64,000 nt of DNA from Sediminibacterium goheungense (GTDB lineage: Bacteria > Bacteroidota > Bacteroidia > Chitinophagales > Chitinophagaceae), in contig NZ_SNWP01000013.1 of NCBI RefSeq assembly GCF_004361915.1, forward strand, positions 124,001 to 188,000. The letters run 5' to 3'. The stretch's first letter is position 1; every line of letters begins with the position of its first letter. This document shows, one piece after another, positions 9,740-18,439 of this stretch. Made by a program: the position numbers and the translations under genes. The notes under the pieces were generated by a model. That model had not been told where the DNA came from, ran no database searches, and worked only from the letters and a program-made list of their open reading frames with translations.

Positions 9740-11473
9740 ATGTCCTTACCCGTTCTCGCTATCCGAAACCTTTGTGTAGATTTCACATCTTCAGCCGGTA
9801 AACACCGGGCAGTAGACCATCTGAATTTACACCTGCAAAAAGGCGAAATGCTGGCTATTGTTGGGGAATCCGGCTCGGGAAAATCAGTAACGGCTCTTTC
9901 CATCCTGAGACTTTTGTCAGACACACAGGTATCCTATCCTTCAGGTGAGATTATTTTTTTTGACGAAAATGAAGAAACCGATCTGCTGCAACTGCCCGAA
10001 GAAGCTATGCAAAGTCTTCGCGGACAAAAAATAGCTATGGTTTTTCAGGAACCGATGACGGCCCTGAACCCGGTTTATACCTGTGGCGATCAGGTAGCCG
10101 AAGCTATTCGCCGGCACCTGGATCTGAATGAAACGGCTGTTCAGCAAAAGGTGGTGGAATTATTCCGTCAGGTACAACTCCCAGATCCCGAAAAAATCGG
10201 ATCCAGGTATCCCCATCAACTCAGTGGTGGACAAAAACAAAGGGTAATGATTGCGATGGCCATGAGTTGCCATCCCACTGTATTGATCTGCGATGAACCT
10301 ACCACTGCGCTGGATGTAACTGTTCAGCAAAATATGCTGAAGCTCATTAAAGAGTTGCAGTTGCAACATCAGATGGCTGTTATTTTTATTACACATGACC
10401 TCGGTGTGGTGGCAGAGATTGCAGACCGTGTGGCGGTTTTATACCGTGGAAAACTATTGGAAGAAGGAAATGTGAGAGAGATTTTCCAGCATCCTTCCAG
10501 TCCTTATACCAAAGCCCTGCTGGCCTGTCGACCGGCTTTACACCCGAAAGGCAAAAGATTACCGGTAGTCAGTGATTTTATGGATGGGAAAATGACAACA
10601 AACAGGTTGGCATCTTCACATGACCCCATCGAACAAATAAAGACTACCGGCACAGCTAACACGATACTCGAAGTAAAAAATCTTTGTGTCTGGTACCCTG
10701 TAAAAAGAAGTTTTCTTGGAAAACCACTTGCCTTTATGAAAGCGGTAGATGAGGTAAGTTTTGTTGTCAAAGAAGGCGAAACATTGGGATTGGTGGGAGA
10801 ATCAGGTTGCGGAAAAACAACACTTGGCAGAACCCTGCTTGGTCTTAACCCCGTTACCTCGGGCTCCATTATTTACAAAGGACAGGACCTTACGCATGCC
10901 AGCCCGAAACAAAGAATGCCATTCAGGCGGGATATGCAACTTATTTTTCAGGACCCCTATTCATCACTGAATCCTCGCATAACCATTGGGGAAGCCATTG
11001 CAGAACCCTTAAGGGTACATGGGCTGGTAAAGACCCGAAGAGAAGAAAAAGAAAGGGTCATTGACCTGCTTGAAAAAGTGCAGTTAGAACCCGCACATTA
11101 TGCGCGTTATCCGCATGAATTCAGTGGCGGACAGCGACAAAGAATTGTAATAGCCCGGGCGCTTGCATTACAACCTTCCTTTATTGTTTGCGATGAAAGC
11201 GTTTCGGCACTGGATGTTAGTGTGCAGGCACAGGTTTTGAACCTGTTGAATGACCTGAAAAGAGTCTTCTCATTTACAGCTATTTTCATTTCTCATGATT
11301 TATCGGTGGTAAAGTATATCAGCGACCGGATTATGGTAATGAGGGCTGGTAAAATTGAGGAGAGTGGTGATGCGGAAAGTGTTTACCATCAACCCCAGAC
11401 TGCCTATACAAAACAACTGATTGATGCGATTCCCGGCATGAAAACAGACCTGTTTGGCTCTCAACGAGGCTGA
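9740..11473 (+). CDS. Oligopeptide/dipeptide ABC transporter, fused double ATPase
   Basis: 577 aa from the ATG at 9740. It has two complete ATPase domains in one chain, equivalent to a DppD-DppF or OppD-OppF fusion. The first half has Walker A GESGSGKSV, signature LSGGQKQR and Walker B VLICDEPTTALDV. The second has Walker A GESGCGKTT, signature FSGGQRQR and FIVCDESVSALDVS. The D-E-S in place of D-E-P in the second half is common in OppF-like domains. The oligopeptide C-terminal segments (SPYTKALLACRP and TAYTKQLIDAIPG) follow each domain. No permease or binding protein is adjacent, so the partners must be elsewhere. A TTG 12 bp upstream is in frame but less likely as the start. Confidence 0.9.
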   Translation: MSLPVLAIRNLCVDFTSSAGKHRAVDHLNLHLQKGEMLAIVGESGSGKSVTALSILRLLSDTQVSYPSGEIIFFDENEETDLLQLPEEAMQSLRGQKIAMVFQEPMTALNPVYTCGDQVAEAIRRHLDLNETAVQQKVVELFRQVQLPDPEKIGSRYPHQLSGGQKQRVMIAMAMSCHPTVLICDEPTTALDVTVQQNMLKLIKELQLQHQMAVIFITHDLGVVAEIADRVAVLYRGKLLEEGNVREIFQHPSSPYTKALLACRPALHPKGKRLPVVSDFMDGKMTTNRLASSHDPIEQIKTTGTANTILEVKNLCVWYPVKRSFLGKPLAFMKAVDEVSFVVKEGETLGLVGESGCGKTTLGRTLLGLNPVTSGSIIYKGQDLTHASPKQRMPFRRDMQLIFQDPYSSLNPRITIGEAIAEPLRVHGLVKTRREEKERVIDLLEKVQLEPAHYARYPHEFSGGQRQRIVIARALALQPSFIVCDESVSALDVSVQAQVLNLLNDLKRVFSFTAIFISHDLSVVKYISDRIMVMRAGKIEESGDAESVYHQPQTAYTKQLIDAIPGMKTDLFGSQRG

Positions 11474-11488
11474 TAACAATAAAATACG

Positions 11489-11496
11489 TACCTTTG
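11489..11496 (+). promoter_or_regulatory. Putative -7 box of queA (TACCTTTG)
   Basis: TACCTTTG matches the Bacteroidota -7 consensus TAnnTTTG exactly and lies 28 bp upstream of the queA ATG. No clear -33 TTTG is seen at the usual distance. Confidence 0.5.
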
Positions 11497-11524
11497 CCGA
11501 CTTCATAAAAAATCATGCCGTAAC

Positions 11525-12574
11525 ATGAAATTATCTCAATTTAAGTTCGATCTACCCCTTAACCTCATTGCACAAAACCCTACCAAAAGAAGAGAAGACA
11601 GTCGCCTGATGGTAGTAGACCGTAAAAGCGGTCACATGGAGAACAAACATTTCCGTGATATCCTCGAATATTACGATGACAAAGATGTGTTTGTAGTAAA
11701 TAACACCAAAGTATTCCCTGCGCGTATGTATGGCAGGAAAGAAAAAACCGGTGCAAAAATCGAAGTGTTTTTGTTGCGTGAGTTGAACAAACCCAATCGT
11801 TTATGGGATGTTATTGTTGATCCCGCAAGAAAGATTCGTGTGGGTAACAAACTCTATTTCGGCGACAACGAAGAACTGGTTGCTGAAGTAATTGATAATA
11901 CCACCAGCCGTGGTCGTACCATTCGTTTTTTATGGGACGATGATGATGAAAGCTTCAAAAAGATGCTGGAGTTTTTAGGTGAAACCCCTTTACCTAAATA
12001 CATCAAACGCAAACCTGATGAGGAAGACAAAGAACGCTACCAGACTGTGTATGCAAAACATGAAGGTGCTGTTGCCGCTCCTACTGCCGGATTGCATTTC
12101 AGTAAAGAACTGATTAAGCGCTGCGAAATATTAGGTATCCGCTTTGCTGAAGTTACTCTCCACACCGGTCTCGGTACTTTCCGTCCGATTGAAGTAGAAG
12201 ACCTCAGCAAACACAAAATGGATGCAGAATATTATGCGATTTCTGAAGAAGCCTGTAAAATTGTGAATAAGGCCAAAGAAGGCGGGCATCGTATCTGCTC
12301 TATTGGCACTACCACCATGCGTGCCATGGAAAGCAGCTTTACTGCACAGAAATTACTGAAACCAAGTGAAGGATGGACCAACCACTTTATTCACCCACCT
12401 TACAATTTTAATGTGGCAGATAGCCTGGTTACCAATTTCCATTTGCCTAAAACAAGTCTGCTGATTATGACCTGTGCATTTGCAGGTTACGATCTGGCTA
12501 TGGAGGCATACAAAAAAGCCATCAAAGACAAATATCGCTTCTTTAGTTATGGAGATGCGTTATTGATTATCTGA
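11525..12574 (+). CDS. queA: S-adenosylmethionine:tRNA ribosyltransferase-isomerase
   Basis: 349 aa, full length. It transfers and isomerises the ribosyl moiety of SAM onto 7-aminomethyl-7-deazaguanine in tRNA, giving epoxyqueuosine. Characteristic segments are [12 protein letters not shown] near the N-terminus, [45 protein letters not shown] and [18 protein letters not shown] near the C-terminus. It starts at the ATG at 11525, has its own likely promoter and ends with a clear terminator at 12594-12623, so it is probably monocistronic. Confidence 0.95.
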   Translation: MKLSQFKFDLPLNLIAQNPTKRREDSRLMVVDRKSGHMENKHFRDILEYYDDKDVFVVNNTKVFPARMYGRKEKTGAKIEVFLLRELNKPNRLWDVIVDPARKIRVGNKLYFGDNEELVAEVIDNTTSRGRTIRFLWDDDDESFKKMLEFLGETPLPKYIKRKPDEEDKERYQTVYAKHEGAVAAPTAGLHFSKELIKRCEILGIRFAEVTLHTGLGTFRPIEVEDLSKHKMDAEYYAISEEACKIVNKAKEGGHRICSIGTTTMRAMESSFTAQKLLKPSEGWTNHFIHPPYNFNVADSLVTNFHLPKTSLLIMTCAFAGYDLAMEAYKKAIKDKYRFFSYGDALLII

Positions 12575-12593
12575 TAAAGGCCCGAAAAAAGAT

Positions 12594-12623
12594 AAAGCCA
12601 TCCTGCCTGAGCGGGATGGCTTT
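12594..12623 (+). terminator. Rho-independent terminator of queA
   Basis: A 13-bp stem with one G-U pair (AAAGCCATCCTGC, loop CTGA, GCGGGATGGCTTT) is followed by a T-run, starting 20 bp after the stop. It is one of the strongest terminators in the window. Confidence 0.9.
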
Positions 12624-12805
12624 TTTCATTTAACAACCAACAACTCCCATATACCCTAATCAGAAGTTGTTAAAACTGAATCTAACGTTTCCCTAAACTA
12701 ACAAACATTAGTTGTAATGCTGGTATAAAACTGCAACTATTTTTTCAAAAACGCAAATAACCGCAACTATTTTTTACAAATTGGGGATAAAATTGCAGAA
12801 AAACT

Positions 12806-13309
12806 CTACAAATTGCTGTTTTTCGCTTCCAGGTATTGCCGGAGTTGTTCCAGATTTTTTTCCATCATGGGGCCAAGTATCTTGTCGTTCATCATCGTCC
12901 CCAGCTTTTCCCAGGGCAACCAGCCAACAGATTGTTCAAACTGCCATTGCACAATGGTTACCGCCTGTTGTGGCTGATATAGTAAACGAATGGTGCTTAT
13001 TTGCATTTTTTTCTGCGGACTGATCCATTCACTCACCACCATAGAATCAGACACCTGTGTAATGCGTACTTCACTTTTACCGATAACAGCTTCCTGAGCA
13101 GATCTGATTCGCACAATTGTATCACGCATCCCCTCCACCCAGTTTTTCCAGTGTTCGATATCTTTTATTTCAGCCTGTATTTGTGTTACAGGTGCTTTTA
13201 TGTTGACAGCCCTTGACACCAATACTTTTGATGGAAGCAATGCACCTATCGCAGTTGCCAGTGCAAATAAAAATACCACACTGATCAACCCAAGTTTCAG
13301 CAATTTCAT
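12806..13309 (-). CDS. SRPBCC-family protein (polyketide cyclase/START-like fold)
   Basis: 167 aa. One N-terminal transmembrane or signal segment (LGLISVVFLFALATAIGALLP) is followed by a domain resembling the SRPBCC helix-grip fold: VSRAVNIKAPVTQIQAEIKDIEHWKNW at its start and a C-terminal helix with MNDKILGPMMEKNLEQLRQYLE. The family binds hydrophobic ligands; the ligand is unknown. It starts 1 bp after the ABC-2 permease stop, so the two are co-transcribed. This suggests a membrane-associated accessory role, which is an inference only. Confidence 0.75.
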   Translation of the reverse strand: MKLLKLGLISVVFLFALATAIGALLPSKVLVSRAVNIKAPVTQIQAEIKDIEHWKNWVEGMRDTIVRIRSAQEAVIGKSEVRITQVSDSMVVSEWISPQKKMQISTIRLLYQPQQAVTIVQWQFEQSVGWLPWEKLGTMMNDKILGPMMEKNLEQLRQYLEAKNSNL

Positions 13310-13310
13310 A

Positions 13311-14417
13311 TCATTCCCATTTAAATGTTTTAAATGCTACCGCATATACCACAACGATCCAGGCACCCAATATCATGAGTTCCTTTCCACAAGCCGACAA
13401 TGCAGCTCCTTCAAATGCAATATTGCGCATGGCATTATTAAAATGAGTCAGGGGTAACACTTTACAGATAGGTTGCAGCCAGGTAGGGAATGCATCAATT
13501 GAAAAGAAAGTACCTGCCAATAAAAACTGTGGCAGCGTTATCAGGTTTGCCAATGGAGGAATACTGCTTTCATTTTTAGCCAGACTACTCACTATAAAAC
13601 CAAAGCCCATAAAAAGTAGCAAGGCGATAAAACTCAGTAACATAATAGTGAGAAAAGTTTCGAATCCATTTACCAGCGTAAACTTAAAGGCGTAATGCCC
13701 GACCCCTATAATGATAATAGCCGTCATCATTTGAAAGATAACCCGGCTTAAAGCTTCACCCAGGACAATATAGGGCCTGCGGATAGGCGTGGCATAAAAT
13801 CTTTTCAGCACCAGTTGCTGCCGCAGATTAAAAAACAAAAAAGCCACACCAAATACACCTGCACTTAACAGGGAAAATCCTAACTGACCCGGTAAAATGA
13901 AATCAATGGTTCGATATACCCTTCCCGGTATTTTTTCAATCCGGCTATTCACCATGGCAATGGTGGGTGTATTGCTGAAAGTTTGTTGGTTAATACCGGC
14001 GATAACTGCATTTAATATGGATTGCAGTACCTGCAGGTTTTGTGGATTTACGGCTTCTGAACTGGAGATATTGATGGTATAAGGAGGATTTTCAATACCC
14101 GATTTACGTATGTCAATAATAGCCGTCACCCTACCCTTTTCAAGATCCTCTTTAAGTGCCTGACCCGATTTATCGACAATCCGTATACCGGCAATTTTTT
14201 TGAGTGCAGGATATATCGGATTAAGGGTGTCTGTTTCTGCCGAAAAGGCAATACTCAGCGATACGCGGCTGCCTCCACCAATAAAACCAAATACCAAAAT
14301 AAAAATCAGCGGAAAAGCTATACTGAAGATGACCGCTGATGGACTCCGAAAAACAGCTTTCAGACTTCCTTTTGTAATGGCCATCATGGCTTTTAACTGA
14401 CTGTACTTTACAGACAT
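13311..14417 (-). CDS. ABC-2 family transporter permease
   Basis: 368 aa. It has an N-terminal transmembrane helix (SPSAVIFSIAFPLIFILVFGFIGGG), a large extracytoplasmic domain (about residues 45-175), and then five or six hydrophobic helices including LLSAGVFGVAFLFFNL and LLFMGFGFIVSSLAKNE. This is the layout of ABC2_membrane_3/YhgE-like permeases that export drugs, lipids or polysaccharides. No ATP-binding partner is encoded nearby: the gene downstream is the SRPBCC protein and the gene upstream is the divergent toxin-antitoxin pair. The substrate is unknown. Confidence 0.85.
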   Translation of the reverse strand: MSVKYSQLKAMMAITKGSLKAVFRSPSAVIFSIAFPLIFILVFGFIGGGSRVSLSIAFSAETDTLNPIYPALKKIAGIRIVDKSGQALKEDLEKGRVTAIIDIRKSGIENPPYTINISSSEAVNPQNLQVLQSILNAVIAGINQQTFSNTPTIAMVNSRIEKIPGRVYRTIDFILPGQLGFSLLSAGVFGVAFLFFNLRQQLVLKRFYATPIRRPYIVLGEALSRVIFQMMTAIIIIGVGHYAFKFTLVNGFETFLTIMLLSFIALLLFMGFGFIVSSLAKNESSIPPLANLITLPQFLLAGTFFSIDAFPTWLQPICKVLPLTHFNNAMRNIAFEGAALSACGKELMILGAWIVVVYAVAFKTFKWE

Positions 14418-14482
14418 AGGAATTTACTTATAGAACAAAGCTATTTATTCTCAGGCAAGAAAAATGATTATTGAAAATAAGT

Positions 14483-14513
14483 GACAATTGTCGTATATTT
14501 AGTAGACAAATGT
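14483..14513 (+). promoter_or_regulatory. Putative autoregulated promoter/operator of the Xre-RES module
   Basis: Two related sites, the palindrome GACAATTGTC (14483-14492) and GACAAATGT (14505-14513), start 22 bp apart, about two helical turns. They flank TATATTTA (14494-14501), a 7 of 8 match to the Bacteroidota -7 box. The second site ends 6 bp before the antitoxin ATG. Binding by the antitoxin is inferred from the family habit of autorepression. Confidence 0.5.
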
Positions 14514-14519
14514 TACTAA

Positions 14520-14942
14520 ATGGCAAAACCGAAAAAAATACCTGCCACACAGAAGCCTCCCATGGTTGAGGAAGCTGCAGCAGCGTATCTGCCCGCTATT
14601 GCCGATTTTACTTATCGGAAATTCAAAAAAATTTACGACCAGGTTCCTTTTACCCAAGCTGAATGGGCCGGTATACTGCACCTCTCTGAAAGAACCCTTC
14701 AACGATATGCAAAAAATAATAGTGTATTTGAAGGTATTTATGCTGACCGTATTCTCCAATTACAGGAACTCATAGAAACAGGGCTCGCCACTTTTACTTC
14801 CCCCGATGCTTTTTATCAGTGGCTCAAAAAAGATAAACCTGTTATGGGACATCTCCTCAACTTTAGTTCTTTATCTACCAGCCGTGGTATACAGGAAACC
14901 CTTAATCAGCTTATTCGTATACAACAGGGTGTTTACGCATGA
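14520..14942 (+). CDS. Xre/MbcA/ParS-type antitoxin (DUF2384)
   Basis: 140 aa. The N-terminal half carries a helix-turn-helix-like segment (FTQAEWAGILHLSERTLQRYAK, about residues 41-62), the usual AEWA..L.LSERTLQRY motif of Xre antitoxins partnered with RES toxins. The C-terminal half has the toxin-binding DUF2384 pattern, with a helix carrying FTSPDAFYQWLKKDKPVMGH and a final RIQQGVYA. It overlaps the toxin gene by 4 bp (ATGA), which indicates translational coupling. It neutralises the RES toxin and probably represses its own promoter. Confidence 0.88.
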   Translation: MAKPKKIPATQKPPMVEEAAAAYLPAIADFTYRKFKKIYDQVPFTQAEWAGILHLSERTLQRYAKNNSVFEGIYADRILQLQELIETGLATFTSPDAFYQWLKKDKPVMGHLLNFSSLSTSRGIQETLNQLIRIQQGVYA

Positions 14943-15403
14943 TACTCTACCGTTTTGCACATCACAAATTTGCCCATGATTTATCCGGAACCGGCGCAAA
15001 ACTAAAAGGTGGTCGTTGGAACCTGACCGGCACAGCCGTTGTATATACCAGTAGTTCCATATCGCTTGCATTATTAGAGACATTGGCGAATACAGGTAGT
15101 TTTCAGGAATTGCAGTTATATAAATTGATGCAGCTCAACTTACCAACTGATGCAGCTATTTATCACATCCAAAACAAAAACCTGAAGAAAAACTGGCCCC
15201 AGGATTTTGGGTATACACAATGGATGGGCTCTGAAATTATGCAGGATAAAAACGCGCTGGCCATTGCCTGTCCTTCAGGAATTGTACAACATGAAGTAAA
15301 TTTTCTACTGAATCCTTTACACAGCGATTTCCATAAAATCCGTTTGCAGGAAGTGAAAGATTTCTATTTTGATGAACGCTTATTCCCGTCAGTGTATCGT
15401 TAA
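14939..15403 (+). CDS. RES-domain toxin (NAD+ phosphorylase family)
   Basis: 154 aa. The RES hallmarks are present: an early Arg in ILYRFAH, the GGRWN motif in GAKLKGGRWNLTGTAVVYTSSS, and the Glu in LALLETLAN, the conserved active-site residues of the family. Characterised RES toxins destroy NAD+ by phosphorolysis or hydrolysis and stop growth until the Xre antitoxin binds. The protein has normal length and no disrupting change, so it is probably active. Its 3' end overlaps the convergent sppA gene by 15 bp. Confidence 0.9.
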   Translation: MILYRFAHHKFAHDLSGTGAKLKGGRWNLTGTAVVYTSSSISLALLETLANTGSFQELQLYKLMQLNLPTDAAIYHIQNKNLKKNWPQDFGYTQWMGSEIMQDKNALAIACPSGIVQHEVNFLLNPLHSDFHKIRLQEVKDFYFDERLFPSVYR

Positions 15404-17149
15404 GAAATAAGGCATACGGGCCTGGGGTTCTCCTACCATTTGCTTTACCTGTTTAAACTGTTGCATGAGTTGCCATTGTTCCACACCTATTTCATCTTTG
15501 ATCAGATTGGTTTTAATGGAACGCTTATAGTTACCCATGATTTTCTCCAGAAAATTTTTCTTCTCCGGGTATTCGCGTAAACGATAATCATCTTCTATTT
15601 TAGCCAGTTTAGCTGCATATTTTACAGCATCCTGCAGTGTACCGATTTTATCCACCAGACCGGCATCAAGTGCCCTAGCACCTGTCCAAACCCTACCCTG
15701 TGCGATACTGTCGATGTATACAATATCTTTTTTTCGACCTTCGGCTACACGGCTTTTAAAAGTGTGGTAAATAGAATCAGTTGCAGACTGAAAAAATCTT
15801 TTTTCGGTGGCCGTTAATGGACGATCGCCCGAACCCATATCAGCATAAGGAGCTGTTCGTACCCTGTCGGTTGTAATGCCCAGCTTATTCTTCAGAAAGG
15901 ATTCAAAATTGGGAACAATGCTAAACACACCGATTGAACCGGTAAGGGTTGTTTCATTGGCAAATACAGCATCTGCATTACAGGAAATATAATAGCCACC
16001 TGATGCAGCTACATCTCCCATACTTACCACTACGGGCTTCTCTTTTCTTGCCAATGTTATTTCACGCCAGATAACATCACTGGCGAGTGCACTGCCCCCT
16101 GGTGAGTTTACCCTCAGTACAATGGCTTTGATAGTGTTATCCAGTCTGGCCCTGCGAATTACATTTTTGTATACATCACTGCTTACCTGCTCTTCATCAC
16201 CCTCCTGACTTACAATATCGCCCTGTGCGTATATGATGGCGATTTTGCCACCACCAGCATAATCATCTATGGTAGTGGCTGCTGCATATTCATTAATGGT
16301 AACAAAATTGATACTTGTTCCGGATGCTTTTTTCAGCTTTTTCAGTATCTCATCTTTTATCTCATCATCGTATTTCAATCCATCCACTAACTGATATTTT
16401 TCTGCATCTACCGCTGTTTGTATATCACCTTCATTCGCTAACTGGTGTAATACTGCGGTATCGATTTTACGGGCTACGCTTGCTGCTTTCAGAAATGCGC
16501 CATATAGATCACCCAGCCAAACCGAAGTCTGTAAACGGTTTGCTTCCGTCATTTTTGTCTCACGTAATGGCTCTGTAGCACTTTTAAATTTCCCTGCATA
16601 AAATATCTGTGGTTCAATCTGTAGTTTCTCCAGCATGCCTTTCAGGAAAAAAAGATTGGAAGAAAAACCAGACCATTCCAATCCGCCTTGCGGATGAACA
16701 TATATACGTTCTGCAGCACAGGCTACATAATAGGCTTTCTGAGTCATGGTTTCGCCATAGGCTATTACAAACTTCCCGGACTTCTTAAAATCGAGTACTG
16801 CTTTTCTCAATTCTTCACTGGATGAGAATCCGTTTGCATTGTCGCTTGCCAGTATATAAATACCCTTAACCGCTGAGTCTGATTTAGCCTTACCAATCAA
16901 TCTTACAACATCAAACAGAGAAGGCTTATTCGCTTCTGCCGATGATATGAGTTCTCCAAAAGGATCTTCTTCTGCCTGCTCTTTGAAATTAACAGAAAGA
17001 TCCAATACCAATACAGCTTTGGTACCAACAACCGGTAATTCTGATGTGGTAGCCGATGATATAAACCCAATCAATATAAATACACCAATTACCGTAAATA
17101 CAATTAATGCCAGCAGAGAGGCAAAGAATATCTTAAAAAATGTCCGCAT
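15389..17149 (-). CDS. sppA: Signal peptide peptidase SppA, 67-kDa type
   Basis: 586 aa, matching the long tandem-domain form. One N-terminal membrane anchor is present (FFASLLALIVFTVIGVFILIGF). The catalytic Lys lies in FYAGKFKSATEP (about residue 186) of the first half. The nucleophilic Ser lies in MGDVAASGGYYIS (about 380) of the second half, preceded by LRVNSPGGSALASD. It degrades signal-peptide remnants in the membrane. It is a single gene converging on the RES toxin. Confidence 0.93.
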   Translation of the reverse strand: MRTFFKIFFASLLALIVFTVIGVFILIGFISSATTSELPVVGTKAVLVLDLSVNFKEQAEEDPFGELISSAEANKPSLFDVVRLIGKAKSDSAVKGIYILASDNANGFSSSEELRKAVLDFKKSGKFVIAYGETMTQKAYYVACAAERIYVHPQGGLEWSGFSSNLFFLKGMLEKLQIEPQIFYAGKFKSATEPLRETKMTEANRLQTSVWLGDLYGAFLKAASVARKIDTAVLHQLANEGDIQTAVDAEKYQLVDGLKYDDEIKDEILKKLKKASGTSINFVTINEYAAATTIDDYAGGGKIAIIYAQGDIVSQEGDEEQVSSDVYKNVIRRARLDNTIKAIVLRVNSPGGSALASDVIWREITLARKEKPVVVSMGDVAASGGYYISCNADAVFANETTLTGSIGVFSIVPNFESFLKNKLGITTDRVRTAPYADMGSGDRPLTATEKRFFQSATDSIYHTFKSRVAEGRKKDIVYIDSIAQGRVWTGARALDAGLVDKIGTLQDAVKYAAKLAKIEDDYRLREYPEKKNFLEKIMGNYKRSIKTNLIKDEIGVEQWQLMQQFKQVKQMVGEPQARMPYFLTIH

Positions 17150-17243
17150 AAATTTTCTTTTCAGTTATCCCAAGTTATCCTGAGCGAATACCGCTTTGTT
17201 TTGTGAATTTAAAGATATTTGAGGTTGCTAATATCTTCAATTT

Positions 17244-17723
17244 ATGAATACAGCGTATTTGCTGACAGGCGGCAATATGGGAGACCGGGCTTTTCACCTG
17301 CAACAGGCCGAACAATATATACAACAATACTGCGGCGAAATCGTTTGCAGCTCTTCCATTTATGAAACGGCAGCCTGGGGTTTAACCGACCAACCTTCGT
17401 TTTATAACCAGGCCATTAAGCTCCAAACTTTACTTTCTCCCGACCAGTTAATGCGCAAGCTGCTTGAAATTGAACTGGAAATGGGACGTATCAGAATACA
17501 GAAAATGGGACCCAGAATCATCGATCTTGATATTTTATTGATTGACGACCTCATTATTGAAACAAATTTGCTTTCAGTTCCTCACCCTGCCCTACCCGAC
17601 AGGCGTTTTGCTTTGATGCCGCTGGCAGAAATTGCACCACAGCTGATACATCCGATTGAAGGCAAAACGATCAGTGCATTACTGGATGCCTGTAAAGACC
17701 CTTTAAATGTGCAAAAAAAATAA
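17244..17723 (+). CDS. folK: 6-hydroxymethyl-7,8-dihydropterin pyrophosphokinase
   Basis: 159 aa, full length. Typical segments are AYLLTGGNMGDRAFHLQQA at the start, SSIYETAAWGLTDQPSFYNQ, LEIELEMGRIRIQKMGPRIIDLDILLID in the centre, and VPHPALPDRRFALMPLAEIAP. The R-x8-PR-x-IDLDILL block binds ATP and Mg2+. It acts in folate biosynthesis. It is followed 51 bp later by a deoxynucleoside kinase with its own promoter-like element. Confidence 0.93.
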   Translation: MNTAYLLTGGNMGDRAFHLQQAEQYIQQYCGEIVCSSSIYETAAWGLTDQPSFYNQAIKLQTLLSPDQLMRKLLEIELEMGRIRIQKMGPRIIDLDILLIDDLIIETNLLSVPHPALPDRRFALMPLAEIAPQLIHPIEGKTISALLDACKDPLNVQKK

Positions 17724-17745
17724 TAGCCCGCTTAGCTCTGGCAGT

Positions 17746-17753
17746 TAATTTTG
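17746..17753 (+). promoter_or_regulatory. Putative -7 box (TAATTTTG)
   Basis: An exact TAnnTTTG match 21 bp upstream of the deoxynucleoside kinase ATG at 17775. The -33 element is not obvious. Confidence 0.45.
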
Positions 17754-17774
17754 ACCGCATTGCAGAGAACCAAT

Positions 17775-18407
17775 ATGAAGTATCAATATATTACAGTAGA
17801 AGGTAACATTGGGGCAGGAAAAACCACATTAGCACATTTACTATCAAAAAAACTCAATTCCAGACTTATACTGGAAGAATTTGCAGACAATCCTTTCCTG
17901 CCAAAATTCTATGACAACCCACAACAATACGCTTTTCCGCTTGAATTGTTTTTTATGGCGGAACGATACAAACAATTGAAAGATATGCTGCATACAAAAG
18001 ATATGTTTCAGCATATTACCGTCTCCGATTACCTGTTTACCAAATGTTTGCTCTTTGCCAAGGTAAACCTGCCGGAAGAAGAATTCAGGCTTTACCAGAA
18101 ACTGTTCGATATTATTCACCAGCAACTTGTATTCCCCGATATCTTAATATATCTGCATGCACCGGTTCAAAAACTACAGCAGAATATCAGAAAAAGAAAC
18201 CGGGAGTATGAACAATCCATACCTGATGAATATTTATTTAATATTCAGGAAACTTATACCAGCTATATCAAACAACACAATATCAAAACTATTTTTATTG
18301 ATGCCAGCAATGCAGATTTTCTGGGCAATGAGAAACACCTGAATATTGTGCTTGAAGCACTGGAAAAGGACTATGAAGGAGGTCAGCATTATTTCAGCCT
18401 GCCATAA
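17775..18407 (+). CDS. Deoxynucleoside kinase (first of two)
   Basis: 210 aa. P-loop GNIGAGKTT is near residues 10-18. The substrate-site Glu pair is in LILEEFADNPFLPKFY, and the LID is in IRKRNREYEQSIPDEYL. The usual DR(S/T) motif is replaced by SDYLFTKCLLFAK, as in some dAK/dGK-type enzymes. It phosphorylates deoxynucleosides in the salvage pathway; the specificity cannot be read from the sequence. I chose the ATG at 17775 because an in-frame TTG at 17751 would overlap the promoter element and add unrelated residues. A second paralogue lies at 34580. Confidence 0.88.
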   Translation: MKYQYITVEGNIGAGKTTLAHLLSKKLNSRLILEEFADNPFLPKFYDNPQQYAFPLELFFMAERYKQLKDMLHTKDMFQHITVSDYLFTKCLLFAKVNLPEEEFRLYQKLFDIIHQQLVFPDILIYLHAPVQKLQQNIRKRNREYEQSIPDEYLFNIQETYTSYIKQHNIKTIFIDASNADFLGNEKHLNIVLEALEKDYEGGQHYFSLP

Positions 18408-18415
18408 CCGCAGAA

Positions 18416-18423
18416 TAGATTTG
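18416..18423 (+). promoter_or_regulatory. Putative -7 box (TAGATTTG)
   Basis: An exact TAnnTTTG match 16 bp upstream of the MFS transporter ATG. It lies between the kinase stop and the transporter, so the latter is probably transcribed on its own. Confidence 0.45.
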
Positions 18424-18439
18424 CAAGAAATAAAGAGAG

